A DNA stretch of 64,000 nucleotides. It comes from Pseudomonas sp. MPC6. GTDB taxonomy: Bacteria > Pseudomonadota > Gammaproteobacteria > Pseudomonadales > Pseudomonadaceae. The position numbers and the translations under genes were made by a program. The stretch lies in contig NZ_CP034783.1 of assembly GCF_006094435.1 (NCBI RefSeq), forward strand, positions 3,437,001 through 3,501,000, in the 5' to 3' direction. The notes under the pieces are model-generated. The model saw only the letters and a program-made list of their open reading frames with translations, was not told where the DNA came from and ran no database searches. Shown piece after piece: positions 40,772-49,808 of this stretch (the stretch's first letter is position 1; each line of letters begins with the position of its first letter).

Positions 40772-40870
40772 GTAGGAGCTGGCTTGCCAGCGAAGGGGCC
40801 GTCAGATCATGCGACGCACTTGAGGACGCCTTCGCTGGCAAGCCAGCTCCTACACAAGCCAGCTCCTACA
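40772..40870. repeat. REP pair with a 16-bp tail duplication
   Basis: Opposed GTAGGAGCTGGCTTGCCAGC elements, after which the tail CAAGCCAGCTCCTACA is repeated exactly (40839-40854 and 40855-40870). The second tail copy runs into the 3' end of the MgtC-like gene and supplies its TAG stop codon. Confidence 0.92.
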
Positions 40871-41369
40871 GACGATCGTTGTCCTTCTCGAAGATCTTCA
40901 CGATCTTGGGCATCACCCCCAGGATCAGCAGCGCCAGCAACGTACTGAGCACCGCTGTCGCCTCGCGCCCCAACCCGGCTGAAACGCCGATGGCCGCGGT
41001 CATCCACAAGCCGGCGGCGGTGGTCAGGCCTTTGACGTGGCCTTCATCGCCCTCCTGGTTTTTCAGGATGGTTCCGGCGCCAAGAAAGCCGATCCCGGCG
41101 ATCACGCCCTGCACGACCCGGCTCATGGCGTCGGCCTGGGAGCCGGACATTTGCGGCACCAGCACAAACAGCGCCGCCCCCAGCGCCACCAGCATGTGGG
41201 TGCGCACCCCGGCGGCCTTGCCCTTCTGCTCGCGTTCGAAACCGAGAATCCCGCCCAGCACCGCAGCCGTCAACAAGCGCACGGTGATGCGGGTCAGCTG
41301 TGACGCATCCGTGATGTCGGCGAACTCCTCTTGCAGGGTCACCCAAACCTCATGCCACCAGGCGTTCAT
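40866..41369 (-). CDS. MgtC/SapB family inner-membrane protein
   Basis: A 167-residue membrane protein with about four to five hydrophobic segments. The MgtC-family pattern R-I-T-V-R-L-L-T-A-A-V-L-G-G-I-L-G-F-E-R-E near residue 30, G-A-A-L-F-V near 70, and G-V-I-A-G-I-G-F-L-G-A-G-T-I-L-K near 90 is clear. MgtC proteins affect growth in low magnesium and modulate F-ATPase in some bacteria; the role here is unknown. The ATG at 41369 (M-N-A-W-W-H-E) is preferred over upstream starts as the usual beginning of the pseudomonad family. The stop codon is the TAG of an inserted REP tail. Confidence 0.85.
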   Translation of the reverse strand: MNAWWHEVWVTLQEEFADITDASQLTRITVRLLTAAVLGGILGFEREQKGKAAGVRTHMLVALGAALFVLVPQMSGSQADAMSRVVQGVIAGIGFLGAGTILKNQEGDEGHVKGLTTAAGLWMTAAIGVSAGLGREATAVLSTLLALLILGVMPKIVKIFEKDNDRL

Positions 41370-41495
41370 GGTGCAATCCTTGTAATGAATGGCTCGATAG
41401 GGGGTGGACCGCGCGACCATTAATCGGTTGCACAGAACGATGTCTGTCAATTACGTCCTAACAGTTTAGAACCCGCCGAATAAAGGACTCCTCCC

Positions 41496-41729
41496 ATGAC
41501 GGTACGCATCGAAAACCAGACCTGCTTCTTTACCACCGAGAACGGCGAAGAAATTCGTCTGTGTCCCGACGTCACCATCATTACTGACCCTGAAAAGGCC
41601 ATGTCGGCGGTGGACATCAATGGTCAGCACATCTACATCACCGAAACGGAAGCCGATGCATTGACCGTAGCAGGTGCCGTGGACGGTCGCCGGCATTTGA
41701 AGGCCACCGACAGTGATTCGGTGATTTGA
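41496..41729 (+). CDS. DUF3203 family small protein
   Basis: A 77-residue soluble protein beginning M-T-V-R-I-E-N-Q-T-C and containing I-T-D-P-E-K-A-M-S-A-V-D-I-N-G, which I recognise as DUF3203, a family largely found in Pseudomonas. No function is known. The ATG at 41496 follows CTCCTCCC with no clear Shine-Dalgarno, which is odd. Its stop lies inside a hairpin with nine-base arms (GTGATTCGG at 41714-41722, CCGAATCAC at 41731-41739). Confidence 0.7.
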   Translation: MTVRIENQTCFFTTENGEEIRLCPDVTIITDPEKAMSAVDINGQHIYITETEADALTVAGAVDGRRHLKATDSDSVI

Positions 41730-41739
41730 CCGAATCACC
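41714..41739 (+). terminator. Hairpin across the DUF3203 stop codon
   Basis: Nine-base perfect arms GTGATTCGG and CCGAATCAC around an eight-base loop that contains the TGA stop. There is no T-tract, so it is only a weak terminator candidate. Confidence 0.35.
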
Positions 41740-41924
41740 TCGACAACGCCTCCCGGCGCCTGATGCAGGCGTCGGCATCGCGCTGTACTGGATGCTTCAA
41801 GTTGTCGCAGCCAGTGGGTTCCAGGCCATCTGATCCGCTTTTTATTGCAATAGCTGAGTCTGTTATGCAAACAGATCGCCGCGCATAGTGCTCACGCCTG
41901 ATGGAGGCTGATGAGCGACAGACC

Positions 41925-43355
41925 ATGAGCGATAGAATCCCCGTCCGAACCCTGGAAAGTGTCCCGCCCGTACAAAGCTTCGAGTCTTCGCGTCCACAGA
42001 TGAAGGCCAAGTCCAGCGATAACCTGATCCACACCCGCAGTTTCACCGGCCTGTTCCGTACACTGCGCATGAGCGGCGCCGGGTTTCTGTTCCTGCTGTT
42101 CTTCGGCACCGTGTGGTTGAACTGGGGCGGCCGCCAGGCGGTGCTCTGGGACTTGTCCGAAAGCAAATTCCACATCTTTGGCGCGACCTTCTGGCCGCAG
42201 GATTTCATCCTGCTCTCGGCGTTGCTGATCATCGCCGCTTTCGGCTTGTTTGCAATCACCGTGTTCGCCGGGCGGGTCTGGTGCGGCTACACCTGCCCCC
42301 AGAGCTCCTGGACCTGGATCTTCATGTGGTGCGAGAAGATCACCGAGGGCGAACGCAACCAGCGCATCAAGCTGCAAGCCGCGCCCTGGGGCCTGAACAA
42401 ACTGATCCGGCGCTCGATCAAGCACACCCTGTGGCTGGCCATCAGCCTGTTGACCGGCCTGACCTTTGTCGGTTACTTCACGCCAATCCGGCCGCTGGCC
42501 GAAGAATTGCTGACTTTGCAAATGGGCGGCGTCAGCCTGTTCTGGGTGGTGTTTTTCACCGGTGCCACTTACATCAACGCCGGCTGGCTGCGCGAGGCGG
42601 TGTGCATGCACATGTGCCCGTATGCCCGGTTCCAGAGCGTGATGTTCGACAAAGACACCCTGACCATTTCCTATGACGTCGCCCGTGGCGAACACCGGGG
42701 CCCGCGCAAACGCGAGGTGGTACCGGCTACAGTCGGACTCGGCGATTGCATCGACTGCCAGCTCTGCGTGCAGGTCTGCCCCACCGGCATCGACATCCGC
42801 GACGGTTTACAGATGGAGTGCATCGGTTGCGCCGCGTGCATCGACGCCTGCGATTCGATCATGGAAAAGATGGGCTATGCCCGTGGGCTGATCAGCTATA
42901 CCTCGGAGCATGAGTTGCAGGGTGGCAAGACCCGGCTGCTGCGGCCACGGCTGATCGGTTATACCGCGGTGCTGCTGGTGATGATCGGCGCCCTCGCCCT
43001 GGCGCTGGTGGAACGGCCGATGGTCTCGCTGGACGTGAGCAAGGACCGCGGCCTGTTTCGCGAGAACAGTCAGGGCCAGATTGAAAACATCTATAGCCTG
43101 AAGGTCATCAACAAGACCCAGCAACGGCAGGACTACCGGGTGACCCTGGTCGATGGCGACGGCTTCCAGCTCCAGGGCAAGACCGAGCTGAGCCTGGCGC
43201 CTGGCGAGATAGTCGATGTGCCGGTGTCGGTGGCGATGATGAGCGAACGGCCGAGCAGCGGGTCGCAGAGCATCAGCTTCAAGATTGTCGATCGTGACGA
43301 GCCCGATATTTATAGCGTGGCCAAGAGCCGGTTTGTTGCGCCGATGAACCGTTGA
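41925..43355 (+). CDS. ccoG: Cytochrome c oxidase accessory protein CcoG (FixG/RdxA)
   Basis: A 476-residue membrane ferredoxin. It has about five transmembrane segments, C-G-Y-T-C-P-Q near residue 120, C-M-H-M-C-P-Y-A-R-F-Q-S-V-M-F near 230, two [4Fe-4S] motifs (C-I-D-C-Q-L-C-V-Q-V-C-P and C-I-G-C-A-A-C-I-D-A-C) near 275-310, and a C-terminal periplasmic Ig-like IG-FixG domain. It is needed for copper delivery during cbb3-oxidase assembly. The usual ccoNOPQ and ccoHIS neighbours are not here, so this is a solitary copy. I use the ATG at 41925; an in-frame ATG at 41901 is possible. Confidence 0.9.
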   Translation: MSDRIPVRTLESVPPVQSFESSRPQMKAKSSDNLIHTRSFTGLFRTLRMSGAGFLFLLFFGTVWLNWGGRQAVLWDLSESKFHIFGATFWPQDFILLSALLIIAAFGLFAITVFAGRVWCGYTCPQSSWTWIFMWCEKITEGERNQRIKLQAAPWGLNKLIRRSIKHTLWLAISLLTGLTFVGYFTPIRPLAEELLTLQMGGVSLFWVVFFTGATYINAGWLREAVCMHMCPYARFQSVMFDKDTLTISYDVARGEHRGPRKREVVPATVGLGDCIDCQLCVQVCPTGIDIRDGLQMECIGCAACIDACDSIMEKMGYARGLISYTSEHELQGGKTRLLRPRLIGYTAVLLVMIGALALALVERPMVSLDVSKDRGLFRENSQGQIENIYSLKVINKTQQRQDYRVTLVDGDGFQLQGKTELSLAPGEIVDVPVSVAMMSERPSSGSQSISFKIVDRDEPDIYSVAKSRFVAPMNR

Positions 43356-43382
43356 TCCCTTAGACTGCGATGCTGCCATTCG

Positions 43383-43410
43383 CTGTAGGAGCGAGGCTTG
43401 CCCGCGAACA
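43383..43410 (+). repeat. Single degenerate REP
   Basis: One CTGTAGGAGC-GAGGCTTGCCCGCGAA element with no inverted partner nearby, between ccoG and the MocR gene. Confidence 0.7.
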
Positions 43411-43452
43411 AATCACCTCGATATTTCTGAATGACACCCATCCAGGCACCCG

Positions 43453-44862
43453 ATGAAACGCTACGAAAAATTCGCCGATGACATCGCTGAACTGATCCGC
43501 TCCGGCGTTCTCGGCCCCGGCCAGCGTGTGCCTTCGGTGCGCTACGCCAGCCAGACCTACGGCGTCAGCCCGTCCACGGTGTTCCAGGCCTATTACCTGC
43601 TCGAGCGCCGCGGGTTGATCCGCGCCCGGCCGCGTTCCGGCTACTTCGTCAACGCCCATGCACCGAGCCCGTTTTCCGAGCCGGTGATCAGCAGTCAGGT
43701 CAACGAATCCACCGAAGTCGACGTCAGCGAACTGGTGTTCTCGGTCCTCGACTCGATCAAGGACCCGAACACCGTGCCCTTCGGCTCGGCCTTCCCCAGC
43801 CCTGCCCTGTTCCCGTTGCAACGGCTGTCGCGCTCCCTGGCCAGTGCCGCCCGGGACATGGACCCGCGCATGGTGGTCACCGACATGTCGCCGGGCAACC
43901 CGCAACTGCGTCGACAAATCGCCCTGCGCTACATGGTCGGCGGGCTGATGCTGCCCATCGAAGAGCTGCTGATCACCAACGGCGCGCTGGAAGCCCTGAA
44001 CCTGTGCCTGCAAGCCGTCACCGAACCTGGCGACCTGGTGGCCATTGAAGCGCCAGCGTTCTACGCCTGCCTGCAAGTGCTGGAACGCTTGAAGCTCAAA
44101 GCCGTGGAAATCCCCGTGCACCCGCGCGACGGCATCGACCTTGGCGTGCTCGCGCAAACCCTGGAGCGCCACCCGATCAAGGCTTGCTGGTGCATGACCA
44201 GTTTTCAGAACCCCATGGGCGCGACCATGCCCGAAGCCAAAAAACGCGAACTGGTGGAGTTGTTGCGCAGCCATCAGGTGCCGCTGATCGAAGACGACGT
44301 CTATGCCGAGCTCTATTACGGTCAACAGGCGCCGAAACCGGCCAAGGCCTTCGACACCGAGGGGCTGGTGATGCACTGCGGTTCATTCGCCAAGAGCCTG
44401 GCCCCCGGCTACCGCATCGGCTGGGTCGCTGCCGGGCGTTTTGCGCAAAAGATCGAACGGCTGAAACTCATGACCTCGCTCTGCGCCTCGATGCCGGCCC
44501 AGGCGGCCATTGCCGACTACCTGCAGCATGGCGGTTACGACCGGCATTTGCGCAAATTGCGTTACGCACTGGAAGAGCAGCAGAGCGCGATGCTGGCGGC
44601 CATCGCTCGCTATTTCCCGGCGCAGACACGGGTCAGCCAGCCGGCGGGCGGGTACTTTTTGTGGCTGGAGTTGCCGGCGCAGATGGATTCGTTGAAGTTG
44701 TTTCAGATGGCCTTGGCGCAGGGGATCAGCATTGCGCCGGGACCGATCTTTTCACCGACCCAACGTTTCAGGAATTGTATCCGGTTGAATTATGGCAGCC
44801 CGTGGGATGAGGCTGCGGAGCAGGCGATGGAGACGTTGGGCAGGATTGTCAGGTCCTTTTAA
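43453..44862 (+). CDS. MocR-type regulator (GntR HTH fused to aminotransferase domain)
   Basis: A 469-residue two-domain protein. Residues 1-70 form a GntR winged helix (Y-E-K-F-A-D-D-I-A-E-L-I-R-S-G-V-L-G-P-G-Q-R-V-P-S-V-R). The remainder is a fold-type-I aminotransferase domain with I-T-N-G-A-L-E-A-L-N-L near 178, the D-D-V-Y motif near 282 and the PLP lysine in S-F-A-K-S-L-A-P-G-Y-R-I-G-W near 315. Such regulators bind PLP plus an amino compound. It resembles the large pseudomonad PLP-dependent aminotransferase family protein group; the target is unknown. No divergent target gene adjoins it. Confidence 0.88.
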   Translation: MKRYEKFADDIAELIRSGVLGPGQRVPSVRYASQTYGVSPSTVFQAYYLLERRGLIRARPRSGYFVNAHAPSPFSEPVISSQVNESTEVDVSELVFSVLDSIKDPNTVPFGSAFPSPALFPLQRLSRSLASAARDMDPRMVVTDMSPGNPQLRRQIALRYMVGGLMLPIEELLITNGALEALNLCLQAVTEPGDLVAIEAPAFYACLQVLERLKLKAVEIPVHPRDGIDLGVLAQTLERHPIKACWCMTSFQNPMGATMPEAKKRELVELLRSHQVPLIEDDVYAELYYGQQAPKPAKAFDTEGLVMHCGSFAKSLAPGYRIGWVAAGRFAQKIERLKLMTSLCASMPAQAAIADYLQHGGYDRHLRKLRYALEEQQSAMLAAIARYFPAQTRVSQPAGGYFLWLELPAQMDSLKLFQMALAQGISIAPGPIFSPTQRFRNCIRLNYGSPWDEAAEQAMETLGRIVRSF

Positions 44863-44866
44863 AAGC

Positions 44867-45047
44867 AAAAGATCGCAGCCTTCGGCAGCTCCTACAGGTG
44901 GACGCAAAACCCCTGTAGGAGCTGGCTTGCCAGCGAAAGCGTCCGTTCATGCGATAAAGGTATCGACTGATCCACCGCCTTCGCTGGCAAGCCAGCTCCT
45001 ACAGAGTTTTGCGTTCCCCTGTGAGCTGCCGAAGGCTGCGATCTTTT
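44867..45047. repeat. Nested inverted repeats: outer 25-bp arms around a REP cluster
   Basis: Outer arms are exact complements: AAAAGATCGCAGCCTTCGG plus CAGCTC at 44867-44891 and its reverse complement at 45023-45047. Inside lie an opposed REP pair (about 44910-45003) and an extra half-REP tail CTCCTACAG beside the left arm. A related AAAAGATCGCAGCCT element recurs at 63197 onward. The structure fills the gap between the convergent MocR and SDR genes. Confidence 0.88.
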
Positions 45048-45059
45048 GATCTTCAGCTG

Positions 45060-45806
45060 TTACCGGCCACCACCCAGATCAACGAAAGTCCCCGTCGCAT
45101 ACGACGCCTTATCCGACAACAACCAGACAATCGCCTCCGCCACTTCATCCGGCCGCCCGCCCCGCGCCATGGGGATCGCCGATTCCAGCTTGCTGACCCG
45201 GTCCGGATCGCCGCTCAGCGCATGAAAGTCGGTATAGATGAACCCCGGTCGCACGGCGTTGACACGAATACCTTCGCCCGCCACTTCCTTCGACAGGCCG
45301 ATGGTGAAGCTGTCCAGCGCGCCTTTCGACGCCGCGTAGTCCACGTACTCGTTGGGTGATCCCAGGCGCGAGGCGACCGAGGACACGTTGACGATACTGC
45401 CGCCCTGCCCGCCGTGCCTGGGCGACATGCGCAGGAGCGCATGCTTGGCGCAGAGGATCGGCGCCAGGACGTTGGTCTTGAGGGTTTTGAGGATGCGAAA
45501 TTCCGACATTTCCTCGACCCGGGACTTGTGCCCGACGGTGCCTGCGTTGTTGACCAGGGCCGTGACCCTGCCCAGTTCGCTGTCCACCCGCTGGAACAGG
45601 GCGATCACCTCGTCTTCGATACTGACGTCGGCGCGAACCGCGATGGCTTGCGCGCCCAGGGCGCGGACTTGCTCGAGCACCGTCTGGGCGGCTTCTTCGT
45701 CGGCCTGATAGTTGATGCAGATCCGATAGCCCTGTTCGGCGGCCAACAAGGCGGTGGCGGCACCGATGCCGCGGCTGCCGCCGGTGATGACGATGACTTT
45801 ATCCAT
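45060..45806 (-). CDS. SDR family oxidoreductase
   Basis: A 248-residue classical short-chain dehydrogenase. It has I-T-G-G-S-R-G-I-G for the cofactor at residues 6-14, N-N-A-G-T near 90, S-S-V-A near 140 and the catalytic Y-A-A-S-K-G-A near 157. The Arg after G-G-S favours NADP(H). It resembles glucose-1-dehydrogenase/3-oxoacyl-reductase-like members but no substrate can be assigned. The ATG at 45806 gives the family-typical start M-D-K-V-I-V-I-T-G-G; the frame is open further upstream but without matching sequence. Confidence 0.86.
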   Translation of the reverse strand: MDKVIVITGGSRGIGAATALLAAEQGYRICINYQADEEAAQTVLEQVRALGAQAIAVRADVSIEDEVIALFQRVDSELGRVTALVNNAGTVGHKSRVEEMSEFRILKTLKTNVLAPILCAKHALLRMSPRHGGQGGSIVNVSSVASRLGSPNEYVDYAASKGALDSFTIGLSKEVAGEGIRVNAVRPGFIYTDFHALSGDPDRVSKLESAIPMARGGRPDEVAEAIVWLLSDKASYATGTFVDLGGGR

Positions 45807-45977
45807 GCTGGCGTTCCCCCGTTTCAAGCGTAAGCAGTCGGAGCAAAGAATAACCGTCATCGCCGGGTTTTGCATCGGCGTGTTTCCAAACCCTGCGGCT
45901 GGCTGAGGATGCTTGTGTGGCGAGGGAGCCACACAAGCAACCTCTTCAGAAAAGCACTCTGTTCTCTTGGGGGTGGA

Positions 45978-48056
45978 TCAACCGACTGCCAATTGTTCGC
46001 CACGCACAATATCCGCCAGGAAGCGCGCCGCCGGCAGCGGATGGCCGAGCAGATAGCCTTGCAACGAGTCGCAGCCGAGTTTCGTCAGGAAGTCCTGTTG
46101 CACCCCGGTTTCCACGCCTTCGGCGACGATCCGCAGACCCAATGCCTGGCCCAGGGCGACGATGGCGGAAACGATGGCGGCGTCGTCGCTGTCGTGCTCC
46201 AGATCGCGGACGAATCCCCGGTCGATCTTCAGCTCATTGGCGGGCAGGCGCTTGAGGTACATCAAGCTCGAATAGCCGGTGCCAAAGTCATCGATGGACA
46301 GGTCGACGCCCATTTCCGACAACTCCTGAAGCACCGTCATGCTGACATCGGCGTCGTTCATGGCGGTGGTCTCGGTGATTTCGAGGGTCAGGCTGTTGGC
46401 CGGCAAATGGTGCGTGGCCAAGGCTTTGGCCACGCTCTGCACCAGCCCGACGTGGCAGAACTGCAAGGCCGAGAGATTCACCGCGATGCGCCAATCGGTG
46501 TAACCGAGCAGGTACCACTCGCGCATCTGCCGGCACGCTTCATTGAGCACCCAGTCGCCGATCGGAATGATCAACCCGGTTTTCTCCGCCAGATCGATGA
46601 ACTTGTCCGGCAGCAGCATGCCCTGGGTCGGGTGCTCCCAGCGCAGCAGCGCTTCGGCGCCGACCGGATGGCCATTGGCGGCGTCGAACTTGGGCTGGTA
46701 ATGGAGACTGAATTGCTGCTGCTCCAGGGCGTTGCGCAAGTCTTGCAGCAGTTGCAGTTGTTTGCGGGCGTTGCTGTTCATCGATATATCGAAAAAACTG
46801 TAGCCGTTTTTCCCGGTGCCCTTGGCGTGATACATCGCCGCGTCGGCGTTCATCAGCAGCTCTTCAGCAGTGCAGCCGTTACCCGGGTAAACCGCGATAC
46901 CGACACTGGCGGAGATCTGCAGGTCGTGTTCGGCGACCTGGAACGAGCGCGCAATCAATCCGACCTGGCGGGCCGCCAGGTTCAAGACATCATTCTCCTC
47001 GCCCAGTTGCACCAGCAGCACGAACTCATCGCCACCGATCCGCGCCAGGGTGTCCTGACTGCGCAACTCCTCGCGCAACCGCAGGCCGACCGCTCGCAGC
47101 AACTGATCGCCCATGTGATGACCGAAGGCATCGTTGACCGGTTTGAACCCGTCCAGGTCGATGAACATCAACGCAAAACAACCGCCCTGCTCCTGGACCT
47201 TCGACATCGCCTGATCGATGCGGTCGGCCAGCAACACCCGATTCGGCAGGCCGGTCAGGGTGTCATGCAGGGCCAATTGAGTCAGTTCGCGATTGGCTTC
47301 GGTCAACGAGTGGGCAAGGCTGGCGGTGCGCACCTCCATGCGCGCATCGAGCACCGACGTCAGCAAGGCGATGGTCAAAATGGCCAGGGTGGTGATCAGC
47401 ACCAGGTTGTCCAGGCCCTTGCCGTTCAAGCCGTCGATGGCCGCGCCACAGAAACTGCCGTCGGCGAAGCGCGCCGCGGCCATGGCGGTGTAGTGCATGC
47501 CGACGATGGCGAGCCCCATGATCACCGCGGCACCGCCACGGATCAGGATCACATAAGGACTGTGCTGGCGCAGGCGAAACGCGATCCATAACGCGGCGCC
47601 CGACGCGCCCACCGCAATGAGCAGCGATGCGCTGAACAGTGTCGGGTCGTAATCGATGCCCGGCTGCATGAGCATGGCGGCCATGCCGGTGTAATGCATG
47701 GCACTGATGCCGGCGCCCATGATCAGCGCGCCGAACGCCAGTTGCCAGGCGGGCAACTGCGGCTGACTGACCAGCCACAAGGCAAAGCCGCTGGACAGGA
47801 TCCCGATCAGCAGTGACAGCAAGGTCAGGGTGACGTCGTAACCGAGGTCGATCGGCAGTTTGAACGCGAGCATGCCGATGAAATGCATCGACCACACCCC
47901 GATGCCCATGGCAAAGGCGCCGCCCGCGGTCCATAAATGCACGGCGCGACCTTTGGCCGTGGCGATGCGTTCGGTGAGGTCGAGCGCGGTATAGGAAGCG
48001 AGAATCGCTACACAGAGCGAGATGATAACCAGTGTGGGGGAATAGCTGCCGAGCAT
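45978..48056 (-). CDS. MHYT-GGDEF-EAL c-di-GMP protein, MucR-like
   Basis: A 692-residue membrane protein. The first 230 residues contain seven hydrophobic segments with three MHYT-type motifs (M-H-F-I-G-M, M-H-Y-T-G-M, M-H-Y-T-A-M), thought to bind copper and sense a gas such as NO or O2. A GGDEF domain follows with intact R-I-G-G-D-E-F near residue 325, then an EAL domain with A-E-A-L-L-R-W near 470, D-D-F-G-T-G-Y-S-S near 595 and a conserved K-I-D. Both enzymatic halves look active. The layout and size match P. aeruginosa MucR, which supports alginate production. I choose the ATG at 48056; others lie upstream to 48107. Confidence 0.85.
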   Translation of the reverse strand: MLGSYSPTLVIISLCVAILASYTALDLTERIATAKGRAVHLWTAGGAFAMGIGVWSMHFIGMLAFKLPIDLGYDVTLTLLSLLIGILSSGFALWLVSQPQLPAWQLAFGALIMGAGISAMHYTGMAAMLMQPGIDYDPTLFSASLLIAVGASGAALWIAFRLRQHSPYVILIRGGAAVIMGLAIVGMHYTAMAAARFADGSFCGAAIDGLNGKGLDNLVLITTLAILTIALLTSVLDARMEVRTASLAHSLTEANRELTQLALHDTLTGLPNRVLLADRIDQAMSKVQEQGGCFALMFIDLDGFKPVNDAFGHHMGDQLLRAVGLRLREELRSQDTLARIGGDEFVLLVQLGEENDVLNLAARQVGLIARSFQVAEHDLQISASVGIAVYPGNGCTAEELLMNADAAMYHAKGTGKNGYSFFDISMNSNARKQLQLLQDLRNALEQQQFSLHYQPKFDAANGHPVGAEALLRWEHPTQGMLLPDKFIDLAEKTGLIIPIGDWVLNEACRQMREWYLLGYTDWRIAVNLSALQFCHVGLVQSVAKALATHHLPANSLTLEITETTAMNDADVSMTVLQELSEMGVDLSIDDFGTGYSSLMYLKRLPANELKIDRGFVRDLEHDSDDAAIVSAIVALGQALGLRIVAEGVETGVQQDFLTKLGCDSLQGYLLGHPLPAARFLADIVRGEQLAVG

Positions 48057-48240
48057 AGGCCTTCTCGCGACCGCCCCGTCGTACTGCTTCCGTTCTCGAG
48101 GGGGCAAATCCGGCGATTGTACTCAATGCGCAACAGAACGCACTGACAAAATTAGCAAAAGGCCATCAAGTTGATGAAACGCTTGTTTGAAGTGAAAACA
48201 GGGTCATGGCCGATACCCTGTTTTGGGATAACACGGGTCA

Positions 48241-48332
48241 CTGTAGGAGCTGGCTTGCCAGCGAAAGCGGTGGGTCAGTCGAAACATTCATTGCCTGAAC
48301 GGACGCCTTCGCTGGCAAGCCAGCTCCTACAG
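48241..48332. repeat. REP pair overlapping the opmB 3' end
   Basis: Opposed GTAGGAGCTGGCTTGCCAGC elements with a spacer of about 45 bases. The right element supplies the TAG stop of opmB (complement of 48327-48329). Confidence 0.92.
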
Positions 48333-49808
48333 GTTGTCGCTCACCTGCAGTGCGCCATCCCATCCGCCACCCAGGGCAGCGATCAGTTGCACGCTGGCAA
48401 TCAACCGACTCTGTAACAAATTCAGCACGTTACGTTCGTTACTTAATGCAGTGGCTTGCACCACCACCACGTCCAGATAAGCAATCACCCCGGCCTTGTA
48501 CTGATTCCGGATCAGACGCAGCGATTCACGCGCCGCGTCCAGTGCTTCCTGGCGTACACCCGCCTCGTTTTCCAGGACCTTGAGTTGCACCAGGTAGTTT
48601 TCCACCTCACGAAAACCATCGAGCACGGTCTGGCGGTAGTTGGCCACGGTTTCGTCGTAGGCGGCCTCGCTGCGGTCGACTTCCGCCGAACGCTGGCCCC
48701 CGTCGAACAGGGTCATCGCCAGTTGCGGTCCGACCGACCAGAAGCGGTTAGGCACGCTGAACCAGTTGTTCGAGGTGCTGCTGCTGTAACCGCCGTTCAG
48801 GCTCAACGTCAGGTCCGGATAATAAGCCGCCTTGGCCACGCCGATGTTGGCGTTGGCCGCCATCACCGAACGCTCCGCGGAGGCAATGTCCGGGCGGCGT
48901 TCCAGCAATTGCGACGGCAGGGCTAGCGGCACCTGCGGCAAGGCCGGGATGTCCTGGGTCTCGGCCAGGCTGAACTGCGCCGGCGCCAACCCGATCAGTA
49001 CGGCAATGGCGTTCTCGAACTGGGCGCGCTGCCAGATCAGATCGACCATCTCGGCTTCGGTGCTCTTGAGCTGAGTGGTGGCCTGGGCCACCGCGTCCTT
49101 GCCGGAAACCCCGGCACGGTATTGATTTTCGGTCATTGTCAGCGAGCGCCGATAGGCTTCGACCGTCGCTTCAAGCAGGCGCTTCTGCTCATCGATCACC
49201 CGCAATTGCAGGTAGTTCTGCACCAGTTCCGATTGCTGGCTCAGGCGCATCGCCGCCAGATCGGCAAAACTCGCCTCGGCGTTGGCCGTGTCGGCTTCAA
49301 GGCCCCGGCGCAATTTGCCCCAGACGTCAGCCTCCCAACTGACCCCGGCCTGGGCGGTGTACGTGTCACGGATACCACTGGAGGTACTGGTCAGGCTTGA
49401 GCTGCTGCTGCCGGTGCCCTGGCTCGAACGATCCTTGCCGACAGTCAGGTCCACGGTGGGGAAAAACGCTCCACGGGCACTGCGTACCAAGGCCTGGGCC
49501 TGACGGTATTGGGCTTCGGACTGGGCGACGGTCTGGTTGGCGCTGTTGAGTTTCACGATCAGGTCATTGAGCTGTCGATCGCCATACAGTTCCCACCAGG
49601 CACCGCGGGCCAGGGAATCGCTCGGATTGGCTTGGCGCCAGCCGGCCGCTTCCTTGTATTGCACCGGCGCAGCGGCTGCCGGGCGCTGGTAATCCGGGCC
49701 GATGGCGCAGGCACTGAGCAGCGCCACGCACAGCGACAGGCTGAGTAAACGCGAACCTCGGGCCGTGACCGCGGGTGCAGCCAGGTTGAACAGCGAACGG
49801 TCAGTCAT
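48327..49808 (-). CDS. opmB: Outer-membrane efflux lipoprotein OpmB
   Basis: A 493-residue TolC/NodT-type outer-membrane factor. The N-terminus has a lipoprotein signal ending L-L-S-A-C, followed by A-I-G-P-D-Y-Q-R-P. Two OEP repeats follow, with A-N-I-G-V-A-K-A-A-Y-Y-P-D-L-T-L near residue 340. It is the exit duct for the RND pumps upstream. Its ATG overlaps the muxC stop as ATGA. The last codon abuts a TAG that belongs to a REP element, so the C-terminus may have been set by that insertion. Confidence 0.9.
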   Translation of the reverse strand: MTDRSLFNLAAPAVTARGSRLLSLSLCVALLSACAIGPDYQRPAAAAPVQYKEAAGWRQANPSDSLARGAWWELYGDRQLNDLIVKLNSANQTVAQSEAQYRQAQALVRSARGAFFPTVDLTVGKDRSSQGTGSSSSSLTSTSSGIRDTYTAQAGVSWEADVWGKLRRGLEADTANAEASFADLAAMRLSQQSELVQNYLQLRVIDEQKRLLEATVEAYRRSLTMTENQYRAGVSGKDAVAQATTQLKSTEAEMVDLIWQRAQFENAIAVLIGLAPAQFSLAETQDIPALPQVPLALPSQLLERRPDIASAERSVMAANANIGVAKAAYYPDLTLSLNGGYSSSTSNNWFSVPNRFWSVGPQLAMTLFDGGQRSAEVDRSEAAYDETVANYRQTVLDGFREVENYLVQLKVLENEAGVRQEALDAARESLRLIRNQYKAGVIAYLDVVVVQATALSNERNVLNLLQSRLIASVQLIAALGGGWDGALQVSDNL

